The notes under the pieces are model-generated. The model was given only the letters and a program-made list of their open reading frames with translations, was not told the origin of the DNA and searched no databases. DNA of 64,000 nt from Geomonas anaerohicana (GTDB taxonomy: Bacteria; Desulfobacterota; Desulfuromonadia; Geobacterales; Geobacteraceae): NCBI RefSeq assembly GCF_016458305.1, contig NZ_JAEMHL010000013.1:35291-99290 (forward strand), in the 5' to 3' direction. Below are positions 17,125 to 28,970 of this stretch, in pieces (the first letter of the stretch is position 1; every line of letters begins with the position of its first letter). The position numbers and the translations under genes are program-made.

Positions 17125-18486
17125 ATGGCAAAGGTAAAGGTGAAGACCGGGTACGTCTGCTCCGACTGTGGCGCGACCTATCCCAAATGGCAGGGGCACT
17201 GCAGCGCCTGCGACGCCTGGAGCACCATCAAGGAGGTGCGCCTGGGCGCCGAGCCGCGTGCCGGCCGGCGCGACGGTTTTGCCGGAGCCACCTCGGCAGT
17301 GACCTTGCTGGGCGAGGTGAGTTGCACCGAGGAAGCCCGCTTCTCCAGCGGCAGCGAAGAGTTCGACCGGGTGCTGGGGGGAGGTTTCGTCCCCGGCTCC
17401 GTAATCCTGATCGGCGGCGACCCCGGCGCCGGAAAGAGCACCATACTGCTGCAGACCATGTGTCACGCCGCGGCCAGCAAGGAGGTGCTCTACGTCTCGG
17501 GGGAGGAATCCCTGCAGCAGATAGCAGGGCGCGCCCGCAGGCTGCAACTGCCGCTGGACCGGGTCAAGATGCTGGCGGAGAGTTCCGTGGAGCGGGTCCT
17601 GGAGGCGGCCGACAGCGTACGCCCCGAGGTGGTGGTCATCGACTCGATCCAGGTGATGCAGTCGGCAGGCATCGACGCCGCGCCGGGCGGGGTATCCCAG
17701 GTGCGCGAGTCGGCAGCGGCCTTCACCTGCTACGCCAAGACCTCCGGGGTGGTGCTGATCATGGTCGGTCACGTCACCAAGGACCAGTCCCTGGCCGGCC
17801 CCATGACCCTGTCGCACATGGTGGACACCCAGGTGATGCTCTCCTCCACCGAGGATGCCCGCTACCGCCTGATGCGCACCACCAAGAACCGCTTCGGACC
17901 GGTGAACGAACTCGGGGTCTTCGCCATGACCGAGCGGGGGCTGCGCGAGGTAAAAAATCCCTCGGCGATCTTCCTGACGCGCACCGAGACGGCGGCGCCG
18001 GGAAGTCTCATCAGCGTGCTCTGGGAAGGGACCCGGCCGCTGCTCGTGGAGATACAGTCGCTGGTGGTGTCGGCCCAGTACGGCTCGCCGCGCCGGCTCG
18101 GCATCGGCCTGGACCAGAACCGCATCGCCATGATCCTCGCCGTCATCACCAAGCACGGCGGGCTGGTGCTCTCCGACCAGGACGTCTTCGTCAACGTGGT
18201 GGGCGGGATCCGGGTGCTGGAAACCAGCGCCGACTTGGCCGTTGCGCTCGCCATCGTCTCCAGCTTCAGAAATTCGCTGCTCCCCCAGGACCTGCTGGTA
18301 TTCGGGGAGGTGGGGCTCTCCGGCGAGATACGCCCGGTTTCCAACGGCGAGTCCAGGCTGAAGGAGGGGGTGAAGCACGGTTTCACCCGCGCCATCGTCC
18401 CCAAGGGGAACGCACCCAAGAAGGAGATCGCCGGGATGAAAGTGGTCGGGGTCACCTCGCTCGCGGAGGCCCTCGACGCCATCTAG
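17125..18486 (+). CDS. radA: DNA repair protein RadA
   Basis: A 453-aa RecA-like helicase for branch migration in recombination. An N-terminal C4 zinc finger (CSDCGATYPKWQGHCSAC, residues 11-28) precedes Walker A GGDPGAGKST near 96 and the RadA-specific KNRFGPVNELG near 253. The last 150 residues are the Lon-like domain (DQDVFVNVVGG; VFGEVGLSGEIRPV). The ATG follows TTGGGGGGGT. Length and motifs are standard. Confidence 0.96.
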   Translation: MAKVKVKTGYVCSDCGATYPKWQGHCSACDAWSTIKEVRLGAEPRAGRRDGFAGATSAVTLLGEVSCTEEARFSSGSEEFDRVLGGGFVPGSVILIGGDPGAGKSTILLQTMCHAAASKEVLYVSGEESLQQIAGRARRLQLPLDRVKMLAESSVERVLEAADSVRPEVVVIDSIQVMQSAGIDAAPGGVSQVRESAAAFTCYAKTSGVVLIMVGHVTKDQSLAGPMTLSHMVDTQVMLSSTEDARYRLMRTTKNRFGPVNELGVFAMTERGLREVKNPSAIFLTRTETAAPGSLISVLWEGTRPLLVEIQSLVVSAQYGSPRRLGIGLDQNRIAMILAVITKHGGLVLSDQDVFVNVVGGIRVLETSADLAVALAIVSSFRNSLLPQDLLVFGEVGLSGEIRPVSNGESRLKEGVKHGFTRAIVPKGNAPKKEIAGMKVVGVTSLAEALDAI

Positions 18487-18613
18487 AGCCGCTTTGGGAG
18501 CCCAGGCAGCGGAGAATACGTTTTTCGCCGTCTTTTCGTTAAGAGGAAAATTTCACTTTACTAATTTAGAAAAATCCTCTTTAATGTCGTATTGATTAGA
18601 AAGGGTAGGTGTC

Positions 18614-18970
18614 ATGAATACCGAAAAGCTCGAGTACTTCAGAGGTATCCTGCAGGAAGAGAAACGATCGCTCTTGGAAGAGGCCGGCCGGACCGTCATG
18701 GAAATGAACTCCGACACGACCAACTTTCCTGACCCGACCGACCGTGCCACCCAGGAATCGGACCGCACCTTCGAATTGCGCATCCGGGACCGCGAGCGCA
18801 AGCTGATCGTCAAGATCCAGGAAGCGCTGAACCGCATCGATCAAGGCACCTTCGGCATCTGCGAGGTGTGCGAAGAGGACATCAGCGAAGCGCGCCTCAA
18901 GGCCCGCCCGGTGACCACCCTCTGCATCGACTGCAAGATGGAGCAGGAAAAGAAAGAACGGTTCCGCTAG
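18614..18970 (+). CDS. dksA: DksA/TraR family C4 zinc-finger transcription factor
   Basis: A 118-aa RNA polymerase accessory factor. The N-terminal two-thirds is a long coiled coil (EKLEYFRGILQEEKRSLLEE..) with an Asp-containing tip (FPDPTDRATQESD). The zinc finger reads CEVCEEDISEARLKARP..CIDC, four Cys. Shorter than E. coli DksA (151 aa) but usual for this lineage. The ATG follows AAAGGGTAGGTGTC. The 127 bp upstream are AT-rich, unlike most of the window, consistent with a strong promoter. It could equally be one of several DksA-like paralogues. Confidence 0.9.
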   Translation: MNTEKLEYFRGILQEEKRSLLEEAGRTVMEMNSDTTNFPDPTDRATQESDRTFELRIRDRERKLIVKIQEALNRIDQGTFGICEVCEEDISEARLKARPVTTLCIDCKMEQEKKERFR

Positions 18971-19009
18971 TTCTCCCCATCCCACGAGTTGTCGTCCTTC
19001 GGAGTGCGC

Positions 19010-21313
19010 ATGGCTGCCCGGAAGGGAAATAACCTCCTGGAGCAAGCGTTACGTGTTGCCCAGTCATCCGGCCGCTCCCACCAGGGCCGGCTCCGCGGCC
19101 TGCTCCGCGCGGCTACCCGCGCCCCCGGTATTGCCTCAGCCTCACTGTTTCTTCCCGATTCTACAGAACCCGCTCTCACGGAATGTTTCAGCTCGGTGCT
19201 CTCAGGAGCGAGCCGCAGCTGCCTGATCCCTTATGGGCAAGGGTGCGCCGGCCGCGCCGCCGCCGACTTGCGCGAGGTCTACGGCACCTCGGTCGATCTG
19301 CACCCGGAAGAGCGCGGCGGCGGCGAGTCCGGTCAGTTTGTCGCCATCCCCATTCTCGACGGCACCGGGTTGACCGCAGTCCTGGCCCTGGCCTGTCCCG
19401 ACCCCGTACTCCCCTCCGAAAGCGTCGCGCTTTGCCGGCAGTTGGTCCCCATCTTCTCGCTCACCCTCTCCGGCCTGGCGGCCGAGCAGGAAGCCCACAA
19501 GGCCCGCCGCGACCTGGCACTGATCTCGTCGCTGGGCCGGCTGATCGAGGCACCCGCCCCGGCAGCGATGCTGCTGCCGCAGGTCGTCAAGCTCTGCACC
19601 GGTTCAGGGGTCGCCGGCTGTGCCGTGATCCGGCTGGCAGCCAAGGGGCGCGCGCGGGGCCGGGTGTACAAAGGGTGCCACAGTAGCGTGAGGAGAGAGC
19701 TCACCGCGCTGCTCGAGTTCGAGCAGAGACTCTCGGTGCGCACCCTTGCCGCCGGCGCCACCCGGACCGACAAGCTTGCCCTGCCGGGATCATGCCGCTA
19801 CGCCCTGTGCACCCCGCTCACCTGCAACGGGCAGGAACTCGGGGCACTCACCCTTTTCGGTGGCGCCGACCTGGTAAGCACAGCCCAGGCGGAATTGGCC
19901 GGGACCGTGGCGCGCCTGGTGGCCGGTGCGTTGACCGAGGCCATCTGCGAGGAGCGGGTCGCCAGCTTCGATACCGAGAACGAGAAGAAGCTGAAGGAAC
20001 TCTCCCTGCTGTACCGGCTGAGCAACACCATGCTCTCCACCATCAAGCTGAACAAGCTGATCCACCTGACCCTTACCGCCCTGACCTCAGGCCCCACCCC
20101 CTTCTTCGATCGGGCCATGCTGTTTCTGGCCAACGAGCGCTCCGGGTCACTGGTGGGGATGCTGGGGGTCACGTCCGAGAACGCCCCGGTCCTGTCCATG
20201 CCGGGGGGGGGAGGCGACGACCTCCTCTCCAGCCGTTGGGACATCACCGAGGACGAGATGGCGGCCCAGCGGGAGTCCGAGTTCTCCCGGCAGGTGCAGG
20301 GAAAGAGGCTCGAACTGGACCCGACCTTGAACATTGCGTCGCAGGCGGTGCTCGAGAGGCGGTTGATCTACATCCCCGAAGAGACGGGCATCGGTTCCGA
20401 CGCCTCGGCAGTAGCCCGCACCGCACTGGCCGCCTCCCCCCTGATCGCCCACGGACAGACGGTCGGCGTGGTGCTGGTGGACAACGCGCTCACCCTCTCC
20501 CCCATCACCCAGGAGCACCTGCGCTTTTTGCAGCTTTTCACCAACCAGGCCGGCATGGCGATCGAGAACTCGATGCTCTACAACCGGATCGAGGACGCGC
20601 ACCGCCAGTTGAGCGAGGCCCAGGAGAACCTGCTCCAGAAGGAGCGTCTTGCGACCATAGGCGAGATGGCTGCCGGTATCGCCCACGAGTTGAAAGGGCC
20701 GCTGGTGTCCATCGGTGGTTTTGCCGGTCGCCTGGCGCGCAAGCTCCCCGCCGAAAGTGACGAGTGGGCCAGCGCCGACCTGATCGTGCGCGAAGTGATA
20801 CGCCTGGAAGGGATCCTTTCCGAGATCCTGCTCTTTTCCAAGAAGACCACCATCTGCTACACCCGCTGCAACATCGTGGATATCGTCAACGAGACTCTCA
20901 CCATTACCGCGCCCACGGTCGAAGAGAAGCAGATCGAGATCAGCACCAAGTTTCCGCGTCAGCGCCAGGTCCTCCTCGGCGACTGCCAGCAGTTGAAGCA
21001 GGTGTTTATCAACATCATCCAGAACTCCCTCGAGGCCATGGCGCCGGGGGGGCAGCTCTCGATCCAGGTGCATCCCGCTGAGCTGGACGGCACGGATGCC
21101 ATCGCGGTCAAGATCGTCGACACCGGCGGCGGCATCCCGCTCGAGCAGCTGAACAACATCTTCACCCCGTTCTTCACCACCAAGGCGAGCGGCACCGGTC
21201 TGGGTCTCCCCATCGCCAACCGGATCATCACCAACCACGGCGGCAAGATCCACGTCACCAACCACCCCGGCCTCGGCGCCGAATTCCGCATCGTCCTGCC
21301 CAAGCACTGGTAA
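19010..21313 (+). CDS. Multi-GAF sensor histidine kinase
   Basis: A 767-aa soluble kinase. Residues 20-320 hold two divergent GAF-like regions and 335-520 a clearer one (LKELSLLYRLSNTMLSTIKL; then AASPLIAHGQTVGVVLVDN). A coiled coil leads to the acceptor site EMAAGIAHELKGPLVSIGG (His near residue 559) and the ATPase (NIIQNSLEAM; DTGGGIPLEQ; GTGLGLPIAN). I chose the ATG at 19010 behind GGAGTGCGC; a TTG at 18989 is also open. No regulator gene is adjacent. The ligand is unknown. Confidence 0.88.
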   Translation: MAARKGNNLLEQALRVAQSSGRSHQGRLRGLLRAATRAPGIASASLFLPDSTEPALTECFSSVLSGASRSCLIPYGQGCAGRAAADLREVYGTSVDLHPEERGGGESGQFVAIPILDGTGLTAVLALACPDPVLPSESVALCRQLVPIFSLTLSGLAAEQEAHKARRDLALISSLGRLIEAPAPAAMLLPQVVKLCTGSGVAGCAVIRLAAKGRARGRVYKGCHSSVRRELTALLEFEQRLSVRTLAAGATRTDKLALPGSCRYALCTPLTCNGQELGALTLFGGADLVSTAQAELAGTVARLVAGALTEAICEERVASFDTENEKKLKELSLLYRLSNTMLSTIKLNKLIHLTLTALTSGPTPFFDRAMLFLANERSGSLVGMLGVTSENAPVLSMPGGGGDDLLSSRWDITEDEMAAQRESEFSRQVQGKRLELDPTLNIASQAVLERRLIYIPEETGIGSDASAVARTALAASPLIAHGQTVGVVLVDNALTLSPITQEHLRFLQLFTNQAGMAIENSMLYNRIEDAHRQLSEAQENLLQKERLATIGEMAAGIAHELKGPLVSIGGFAGRLARKLPAESDEWASADLIVREVIRLEGILSEILLFSKKTTICYTRCNIVDIVNETLTITAPTVEEKQIEISTKFPRQRQVLLGDCQQLKQVFINIIQNSLEAMAPGGQLSIQVHPAELDGTDAIAVKIVDTGGGIPLEQLNNIFTPFFTTKASGTGLGLPIANRIITNHGGKIHVTNHPGLGAEFRIVLPKHW

Positions 21314-21466
21314 CCTGCTACCCGCCGCAGCCAAAGGTATCGCCAAGGGTACTATGGCACTAAAAGGTTCGTACTTGTCACCAGAGCCCGTTAGTTCTAT
21401 CCTCCCGAAAGCTCACCGTCCGCTGTGCGGCGCGGTGCTTAGAAACTCTACGGACCAGGAGGCAAC

Positions 21467-22111
21467 GTGAAAGTAATCGGAATCAACGGCAGCCCCAGGA
21501 AGCAATGGAACACGGCGCAGGTGCTGCAAAAGGCTTTGGACGGGGCGGCGGCCCAAGGGGCGGAGACGGAGCTGATCCACCTCTACGACATCGACTTCAA
21601 GGGATGCACCAGCTGCTTCGCCTGCAAGCTCAAGGGGGGCAAGAGCTACGGGACGTGCGCCATGCGCGACGGTCTGACGCCGGTACTCGAGAAGATCGCC
21701 CAGGCGGACGGGCTGGTGCTCGGCTCGCCGGTCTACTTCGGTCGCGCGACGGGTGAGATGTGCTCCTTCCTGGAAAGGCTCCTGTTCCAGTACTTCGTCT
21801 ACGCACAGCCGCCCGAGTCGCTGTTCGAGAGGAAGCTCAAAACCGCCTTCATCTACACCATGAACGTGCCCGAGGCTGTCATGCAGCAGATCAACTACGC
21901 GGTGCACATGGGCGGCAACGAAGCCTTCCTGACCCGCATCTTCGGCTCGTGCGAAACGCTCTGCTGCAACGAGACACTGCAGTTCGACGACTACGACAAG
22001 TACGTCTTCAGCTACTTCGACCCGCAGCAGCGGCGGGAACGGCACAGCGTGCTCTTCCCGGAGAACTGCCAGAAGGCCTTCGAACTGGGCCAGCGCCTGG
22101 TCTCGGCTTAG
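21467..22111 (+). CDS. Flavodoxin-fold NAD(P)H-dependent oxidoreductase
   Basis: A 214-aa FMN reductase of the iron-sulfur-flavoprotein-like group. The N-terminus KVIGINGSPRKQWNTAQVL carries the FMN phosphate loop (GSPR). A Cys group GCTSCFACKLKGG at residues 45-57 resembles the cluster motif of such proteins, but the spacing here (CxxCxxC) differs from the classic CxxCxxCx7C and a further Cys (GTCAMRDG) follows. The start GTG/ATG region has CAGGAGGCAAC at ideal distance. It is a single gene closed by a hairpin. Likely a cytosolic redox enzyme of unknown substrate. Confidence 0.85.
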   Translation: MKVIGINGSPRKQWNTAQVLQKALDGAAAQGAETELIHLYDIDFKGCTSCFACKLKGGKSYGTCAMRDGLTPVLEKIAQADGLVLGSPVYFGRATGEMCSFLERLLFQYFVYAQPPESLFERKLKTAFIYTMNVPEAVMQQINYAVHMGGNEAFLTRIFGSCETLCCNETLQFDDYDKYVFSYFDPQQRRERHSVLFPENCQKAFELGQRLVSA

Positions 22112-22140
22112 CCTTCCCAGCGGGTGGGCACCCACACTTA

Positions 22141-22176
22141 AAAAGGCGCCTGCATCGGTGATGCTGGCGCCTTTTC
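22141..22176 (+). terminator. Terminator after the flavodoxin-fold gene
   Basis: AAAAGGCGCC..GGCGCCTTTT with an inner CATC/GATG pairing. The T-rich tail points along the plus strand. Confidence 0.85.
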
Positions 22177-22218
22177 CTTTGCCGCCAACTCATAGGACTT
22201 TTAGCAGGTCCGACTTCT

Positions 22219-22246
22219 TCAAGTTTCATGAACCCGGTACCGATAA
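22219..22246 (+). promoter_or_regulatory. FliA-like (sigma-28) promoter, 12-bp spacer, before bacteriohemerythrin
   Basis: TCAAGTTT (22219-22226), 12 bp, ACCGATAA (22239-22246), against the consensus TAAAGTTT-N11-GCCGATAA. The start codon is 36 bp downstream. Confidence 0.45.
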
Positions 22247-22281
22247 TGATCTTATTACCACTGAACCGGGAGGGTTGAAGC

Positions 22282-22710
22282 ATGCCTATTGTGACTTGGG
22301 ACGGAAGTCTGGCAGTTGGACACGAGATGATAGACCAGCACCATGAACACCTGGTGGAACTGCTCAACAAGACCTACGACGAATTCTGTGAAAAGAAGTC
22401 GAAGCAGAGTCTGGAGTCTGTGCTGGATGAACTCATCGATTACGCCACCTACCACTTCGCACAGGAAGAAGTGCTCATGGAAAAGGTCGCATTTCCCGCG
22501 ACGGAAGAACACCTGGCCGAGCATGCTTTTTTCATCAGGAGAATCGGCGAGATCCAGAAGGAGTTCCTGGCCGGCACCAATGCCATCTCCCTGGAAATCA
22601 TCACCTTCCTGAAGGACTGGCTGGTGCAGCATATCTCTCAGAAGGATTGCGATCTGGGTGCCTACGCCACGGCTCACGGAGGCAGCCCGGTCATCATCGA
22701 CCTCGACTAA
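22282..22710 (+). CDS. Bacteriohemerythrin
   Basis: A 142-aa non-heme di-iron O2-binding protein. All expected ligands are visible: His in LAVGHEMIDQHHEHLVEL (residues 14-22), HFAQEEVLM (His and Glu, 57-62), EHAFF (77-78), and QHISQKDCD (His and Asp, 118-123). The ATG follows CGGGAGGGTTGAAGC. The C-terminal 15 residues are a short extension. Such proteins bind or deliver oxygen in microaerobic bacteria, and a FliA-like promoter upstream would tie it to motility. It may work with the kinases that follow. Confidence 0.94.
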   Translation: MPIVTWDGSLAVGHEMIDQHHEHLVELLNKTYDEFCEKKSKQSLESVLDELIDYATYHFAQEEVLMEKVAFPATEEHLAEHAFFIRRIGEIQKEFLAGTNAISLEIITFLKDWLVQHISQKDCDLGAYATAHGGSPVIIDLD

Positions 22711-23099
22711 CGCCGCCCCCAGCGCCATCCCCCTGAAGCGGGGGAAGGGATGCCGACCCCCGGCTCCCACCCCGCTCCTGCTTTACCTGCCTCGCCAACC
22801 GTTTCCCCCCGGCCCGAGAAGAAGCGCCCACTCCCCCTGTATCCATGCCCCTCGCAGGTCAGTTCCGAAAAACAATCCCGCCGTCAAGCCTCGCACGCCA
22901 AGCCATTCCCAACCACCGCCTTCTTCCCCGGCCATCTCGCCGCTAGTACCGACGGCAGGCCTGTAACAGGCGGGGCGGAAATGGTTCAAGTTCTCATGGC
23001 ACTGCTCCGATACGCTTCCACTAGCAGATGTGTCTGAAAAGGCAAAGGTGTTGATTGCAACAGAGGTGGCCAGAATGGTCACTGGTACGGGTAGAAGCC
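22711..23099. other. Gene-free spacer, C-rich
   Basis: About 390 bp without a convincing gene. The first 200 bp are strongly C-rich and G-poor on the plus strand. Near the end lies a FliA-like sequence, TCAAGTTC (22986-22993), 12 bp, TCCGATAC (23006-23013), which could serve the kinase starting at 23100. Nothing else is recognised. Confidence 0.5.
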
Positions 23100-25949
<2,850 letters not shown>

Positions 25950-25971
25950 CGATGGAGGAGATGACGGCGAA

Positions 25972-28116
25972 ATGGATGCCATCCTGACCGACGACGAAAA
26001 CGAACTGCGCCCCGAGCTGGTACTGGTGGTCGATGACGACGAGATGATGCGCGACTTGGCCGTGGCTGCCCTGGAGCAGGCTGGGTTTTTCGTGGCCGAG
26101 GCGGAGAACGGGGTGGTGGCCCTGGAGCAGTTCCGGCAGCTGCAGCCCGACATCGTCCTGCTCGACGTGATGATGCCGGAGATGGATGGCTTTGCCACCT
26201 GCCGGTCCCTGCGCGCCCTGGCCGCCGGCCGCGACGTCCCGATCCTCATGATGACCGGCCTGGATGACACCAGGGCCATCGAAGAGGCCTACGACGCCGG
26301 GGCCACCGATTTCGTCACCAAGCCCATTCACTGGGCCCTCCTGCGGCACCGGGTCCGCTACATGCTCCGCTCCAGCAAGGCCATCCACGATCTCAGGGTG
26401 AGCGAGGCGCGCCTGAGCAAGGCGCACCGCATCGCCCACATGGGGAGCTGGGAGTGGGACGTCCTCAACGACAAGTTCTACTGGTCCCAGGAGATCGCCA
26501 CCATCTTCACCGTTGACCCGGACGGGTTCGACTCCTCCTATGCCGCCTTTCTCAACATCATCCACCCGCTGGACAAGGAACTGTGCAACAAGGCCTTCGA
26601 GGACGCCTGCTCCTTTCAGCGCCCGATCAGCCTGGACCACCAGATCGTGCTCCCGCGCGGCGACGAGCGCTACTGCCACACCGAGGGGGAAGTAGATACC
26701 GACGAGAGCGGTCGGGTGCTGTACATCTCCGGGACCATCCAGGACATCACCGAGAGGAAGCGCATCGAGGACCAGGTGCGCTCCCTTGCCTACTACGACA
26801 GCATCACCGGTCTCCCCAACCGGGTCCTGTTCGGGGAACTGCTGGAGCGCGCCCTCACCTTCGCGCGCCGTTACCGTAAAAAGGTGGCGGTGCTGTTCCT
26901 GGACCTGGACCGGTTCAAGGAGATCAACGACACCCTGGGGCACGCCGTCGGTGACGACCTGCTCAGGGAAGTGTCCGAGCGCCTCAAGCACTGCATCCGA
27001 GGCTATGACTCGGTCTGGCAGGGGCTGGGGGCCACGGAAGGGACCCCGGTGGCCCGGCTGGGGGGGGACGAGTTTACCGTCATCATGGAGGACATCCAGG
27101 ACAGCAACGGTGTCATCGCGGCCTCGCAGCGCATCCTGCAGCTCCTTTCGGACCCCTTCCTCCTGGACGAGGGGGAGATCTGCGTTTCCGCCAGCATCGG
27201 CATCAGCATCTTCCCCGATGACGGCGAGGACGCCATGACCCTGGTGCGCAACGCCGACACCGCCATGTACCACGCCAAGCGGGAGGGGCGCAACAACGCC
27301 CAGTTCTTCATGCAGGCCCTGAACGACGCGGCCTGCGAGCGGCTGCAGCTGGAGCGCCAGCTCAGGAAGGCGCTGGCCAACGAGGAGTTCGTGCTCTACT
27401 ACCAGCCGCAGATCGACGCAGGCAGCGGCGCCATCGTCGGGCTGGAGGCCTTGATCCGCTGGCAGAGCCCCGAGTTGGGCTTCGTCCCCCCCGTCAACTT
27501 CATCCCCTTTGCCGAGGAGAGCGGGCAGATCATGCTCATCGACGAATGGGTGGTCCATGCCGCGTGCCGCCAGGTCGCCGCCTGGCTCGCCCAGGGCATT
27601 ACTCCCCCCAGGGTCGCCGTCAACCTCTCCGGCTGCCACTTCCTGAAGAAGAGCCTGGTGGAGATGGTGGCCGAGTGCCTGCAGAACTTCGCCCTGGAGG
27701 GGCGCCACCTCGAGGTGGAACTGACCGAAGGGGTGATCATGCGGGACGTGGAGCAGGCCACCGCCACGCTGGCGGAGTTGAAGCGCATGGGGGTGACCGT
27801 CTCCATCGATGACTTCGGCACCGGCTACTCCTCCCTGAGCTATCTGCGGCGCTTCCCCATCGACACCCTGAAGATAGACCGCTCCTTCATCACCGGCGTC
27901 ACCAAGGATACCGACGGCGCAGCCATCACCACCGCCATCATCTCCATGGCCACCAGCATGAGGCTGGAGATCGTCGCCGAGGGGGTCGAGACCGCGGAGC
28001 AGATGAACTTCCTCCTGGAGCGCGGCTGCTCCGTCATGCAGGGATACCTGTTCTGCCGCCCGGTCCCCCCCGACGAGATCACCCGCCTTCTGGTCGAGGG
28101 GCTCGCCATGCCTTAA
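25972..28116 (+). CDS. Response regulator with PAS, GGDEF and EAL domains (cyclic di-GMP turnover)
   Basis: A 714-aa soluble protein. Receiver at 15-130 (VVDDDEMMR; LLDVMMPEMDG; TKPI), PAS/PAC at 140-260 ending DITERKR, GGDEF at 265-435 with an intact GGDEF motif (ARLGGDEFTV), and EAL at 450-700 with EALIRW, ELTEG, DDFGTGYSS, LKIDRSFI, AEGVET and QGYLFCRP. All residues needed for both making and breaking cyclic di-GMP appear present. No RxxD inhibitory site is seen before GGDEF. It starts 22 bp after the hybrid kinase, whose Hpt could phosphorylate this receiver. Confidence 0.93.
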   Translation: MDAILTDDENELRPELVLVVDDDEMMRDLAVAALEQAGFFVAEAENGVVALEQFRQLQPDIVLLDVMMPEMDGFATCRSLRALAAGRDVPILMMTGLDDTRAIEEAYDAGATDFVTKPIHWALLRHRVRYMLRSSKAIHDLRVSEARLSKAHRIAHMGSWEWDVLNDKFYWSQEIATIFTVDPDGFDSSYAAFLNIIHPLDKELCNKAFEDACSFQRPISLDHQIVLPRGDERYCHTEGEVDTDESGRVLYISGTIQDITERKRIEDQVRSLAYYDSITGLPNRVLFGELLERALTFARRYRKKVAVLFLDLDRFKEINDTLGHAVGDDLLREVSERLKHCIRGYDSVWQGLGATEGTPVARLGGDEFTVIMEDIQDSNGVIAASQRILQLLSDPFLLDEGEICVSASIGISIFPDDGEDAMTLVRNADTAMYHAKREGRNNAQFFMQALNDAACERLQLERQLRKALANEEFVLYYQPQIDAGSGAIVGLEALIRWQSPELGFVPPVNFIPFAEESGQIMLIDEWVVHAACRQVAAWLAQGITPPRVAVNLSGCHFLKKSLVEMVAECLQNFALEGRHLEVELTEGVIMRDVEQATATLAELKRMGVTVSIDDFGTGYSSLSYLRRFPIDTLKIDRSFITGVTKDTDGAAITTAIISMATSMRLEIVAEGVETAEQMNFLLERGCSVMQGYLFCRPVPPDEITRLLVEGLAMP

Positions 28117-28118
28117 AA

Positions 28119-28147
28119 GGGGACTGGCTCCGCAGGTGCCTGTCCCC
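28119..28147. repeat. Family A repeat, copy 4
   Basis: GGGGACTGGCTCCGC then AGGTGCCTGTCCCC, 2 bp after the GGDEF-EAL stop codon. Confidence 0.8.
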
Positions 28148-28160
28148 TTGCCTCTCCTGG

Positions 28161-28188
28161 TCCCCCCTCCCGTCAAGGGAGGGGGAGG
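28161..28188. repeat. Family C-like hairpin
   Basis: TCCCCCCTCCC facing GGGAGGGGGAGG, directly after the family A copy. The rest of the gap up to tpx holds no gene. Confidence 0.55.
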
Positions 28189-28337
28189 CAGTAACCCTCC
28201 CGAAGCTGAAGCCGCCCGGGCGCGCAGGAGCGTTAGCGACCAATGGTCGACCATCGATGCCCTGTACCAGTCAACAGTTGCAATCGGCCGAAAATGTCTT
28301 ACCCTTTCCCGAGAATTCAACCTGCGCAGGAGGAACT

Positions 28338-28841
28338 ATGCCTAAAGTTACTTTCAAGGGAAACCCGGTGACACTGGTGGGGCCGGAACTGAAGGTGGGA
28401 GACGCCGCTCCCAATTTCGCCGTGGTGGACAACTCTCTCAACCAGGTGACCCTGGCGAACTATGAGGGAAAAGTGAAGATCATCAGCGCCGTTCCTTCAC
28501 TGGACACACCGGTCTGTGACACGGAAACAAGGCGTTTCAATCAGGAAGCGGCCGGACTCCCCGGTAACGTAGTGGTCCTGACCGTCAGCGCCGACCTCCC
28601 CTTCGCCCAGAAGAGGTGGTGCGGGGCCGCCGGGATCGACAAGGTGGTCACCCTCTCCGACTACCGCGACCGCTCCTTCGCCCTCGCCTACGGGGTGCTG
28701 ATCGAGGAACTGAAACTGCTGGCCCGCGCCATCTTCGTCATCGACCAGAAGAACGTGATCCGCTACATCCACTTCGTCCCCGAGGTGACCCAGGAGCCGG
28801 ACTACGCCGCCGTGCTCGCGGCGGCCAAGGAACTGGGCTAG
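28338..28841 (+). CDS. tpx: Thiol peroxidase (Tpx, 2-Cys peroxiredoxin)
   Basis: A 167-aa peroxidase that reduces H2O2 and organic peroxides with thioredoxin. The peroxidatic Cys is in VPSLDTPVCDTETRRF (near residue 60) and the resolving Cys in AQKRWCGAAG (near 94), the Tpx arrangement. The ATG follows GCAGGAGGAACT, an excellent site. Length is standard. It is a single gene with its own terminator. Confidence 0.95.
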   Translation: MPKVTFKGNPVTLVGPELKVGDAAPNFAVVDNSLNQVTLANYEGKVKIISAVPSLDTPVCDTETRRFNQEAAGLPGNVVVLTVSADLPFAQKRWCGAAGIDKVVTLSDYRDRSFALAYGVLIEELKLLARAIFVIDQKNVIRYIHFVPEVTQEPDYAAVLAAAKELG

Positions 28842-28862
28842 TCCCGAGCCATCCGCAACGCC

Positions 28863-28900
28863 AAAGGCGCCCGCAGCTCAAGCCGCGGGCGCCTTTTTTT
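28863..28900 (+). terminator. Terminator after tpx
   Basis: AAAGGCGCCCGC..GCGGGCGCC followed by seven T. Confidence 0.92.
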
Positions 28901-28970
28901 GCTCTCGCGATGTCCCCCGTTTTCCTGATTTTTCTGGACGGGGTGCACCGTTGATAGTAAAAGGATGGTC

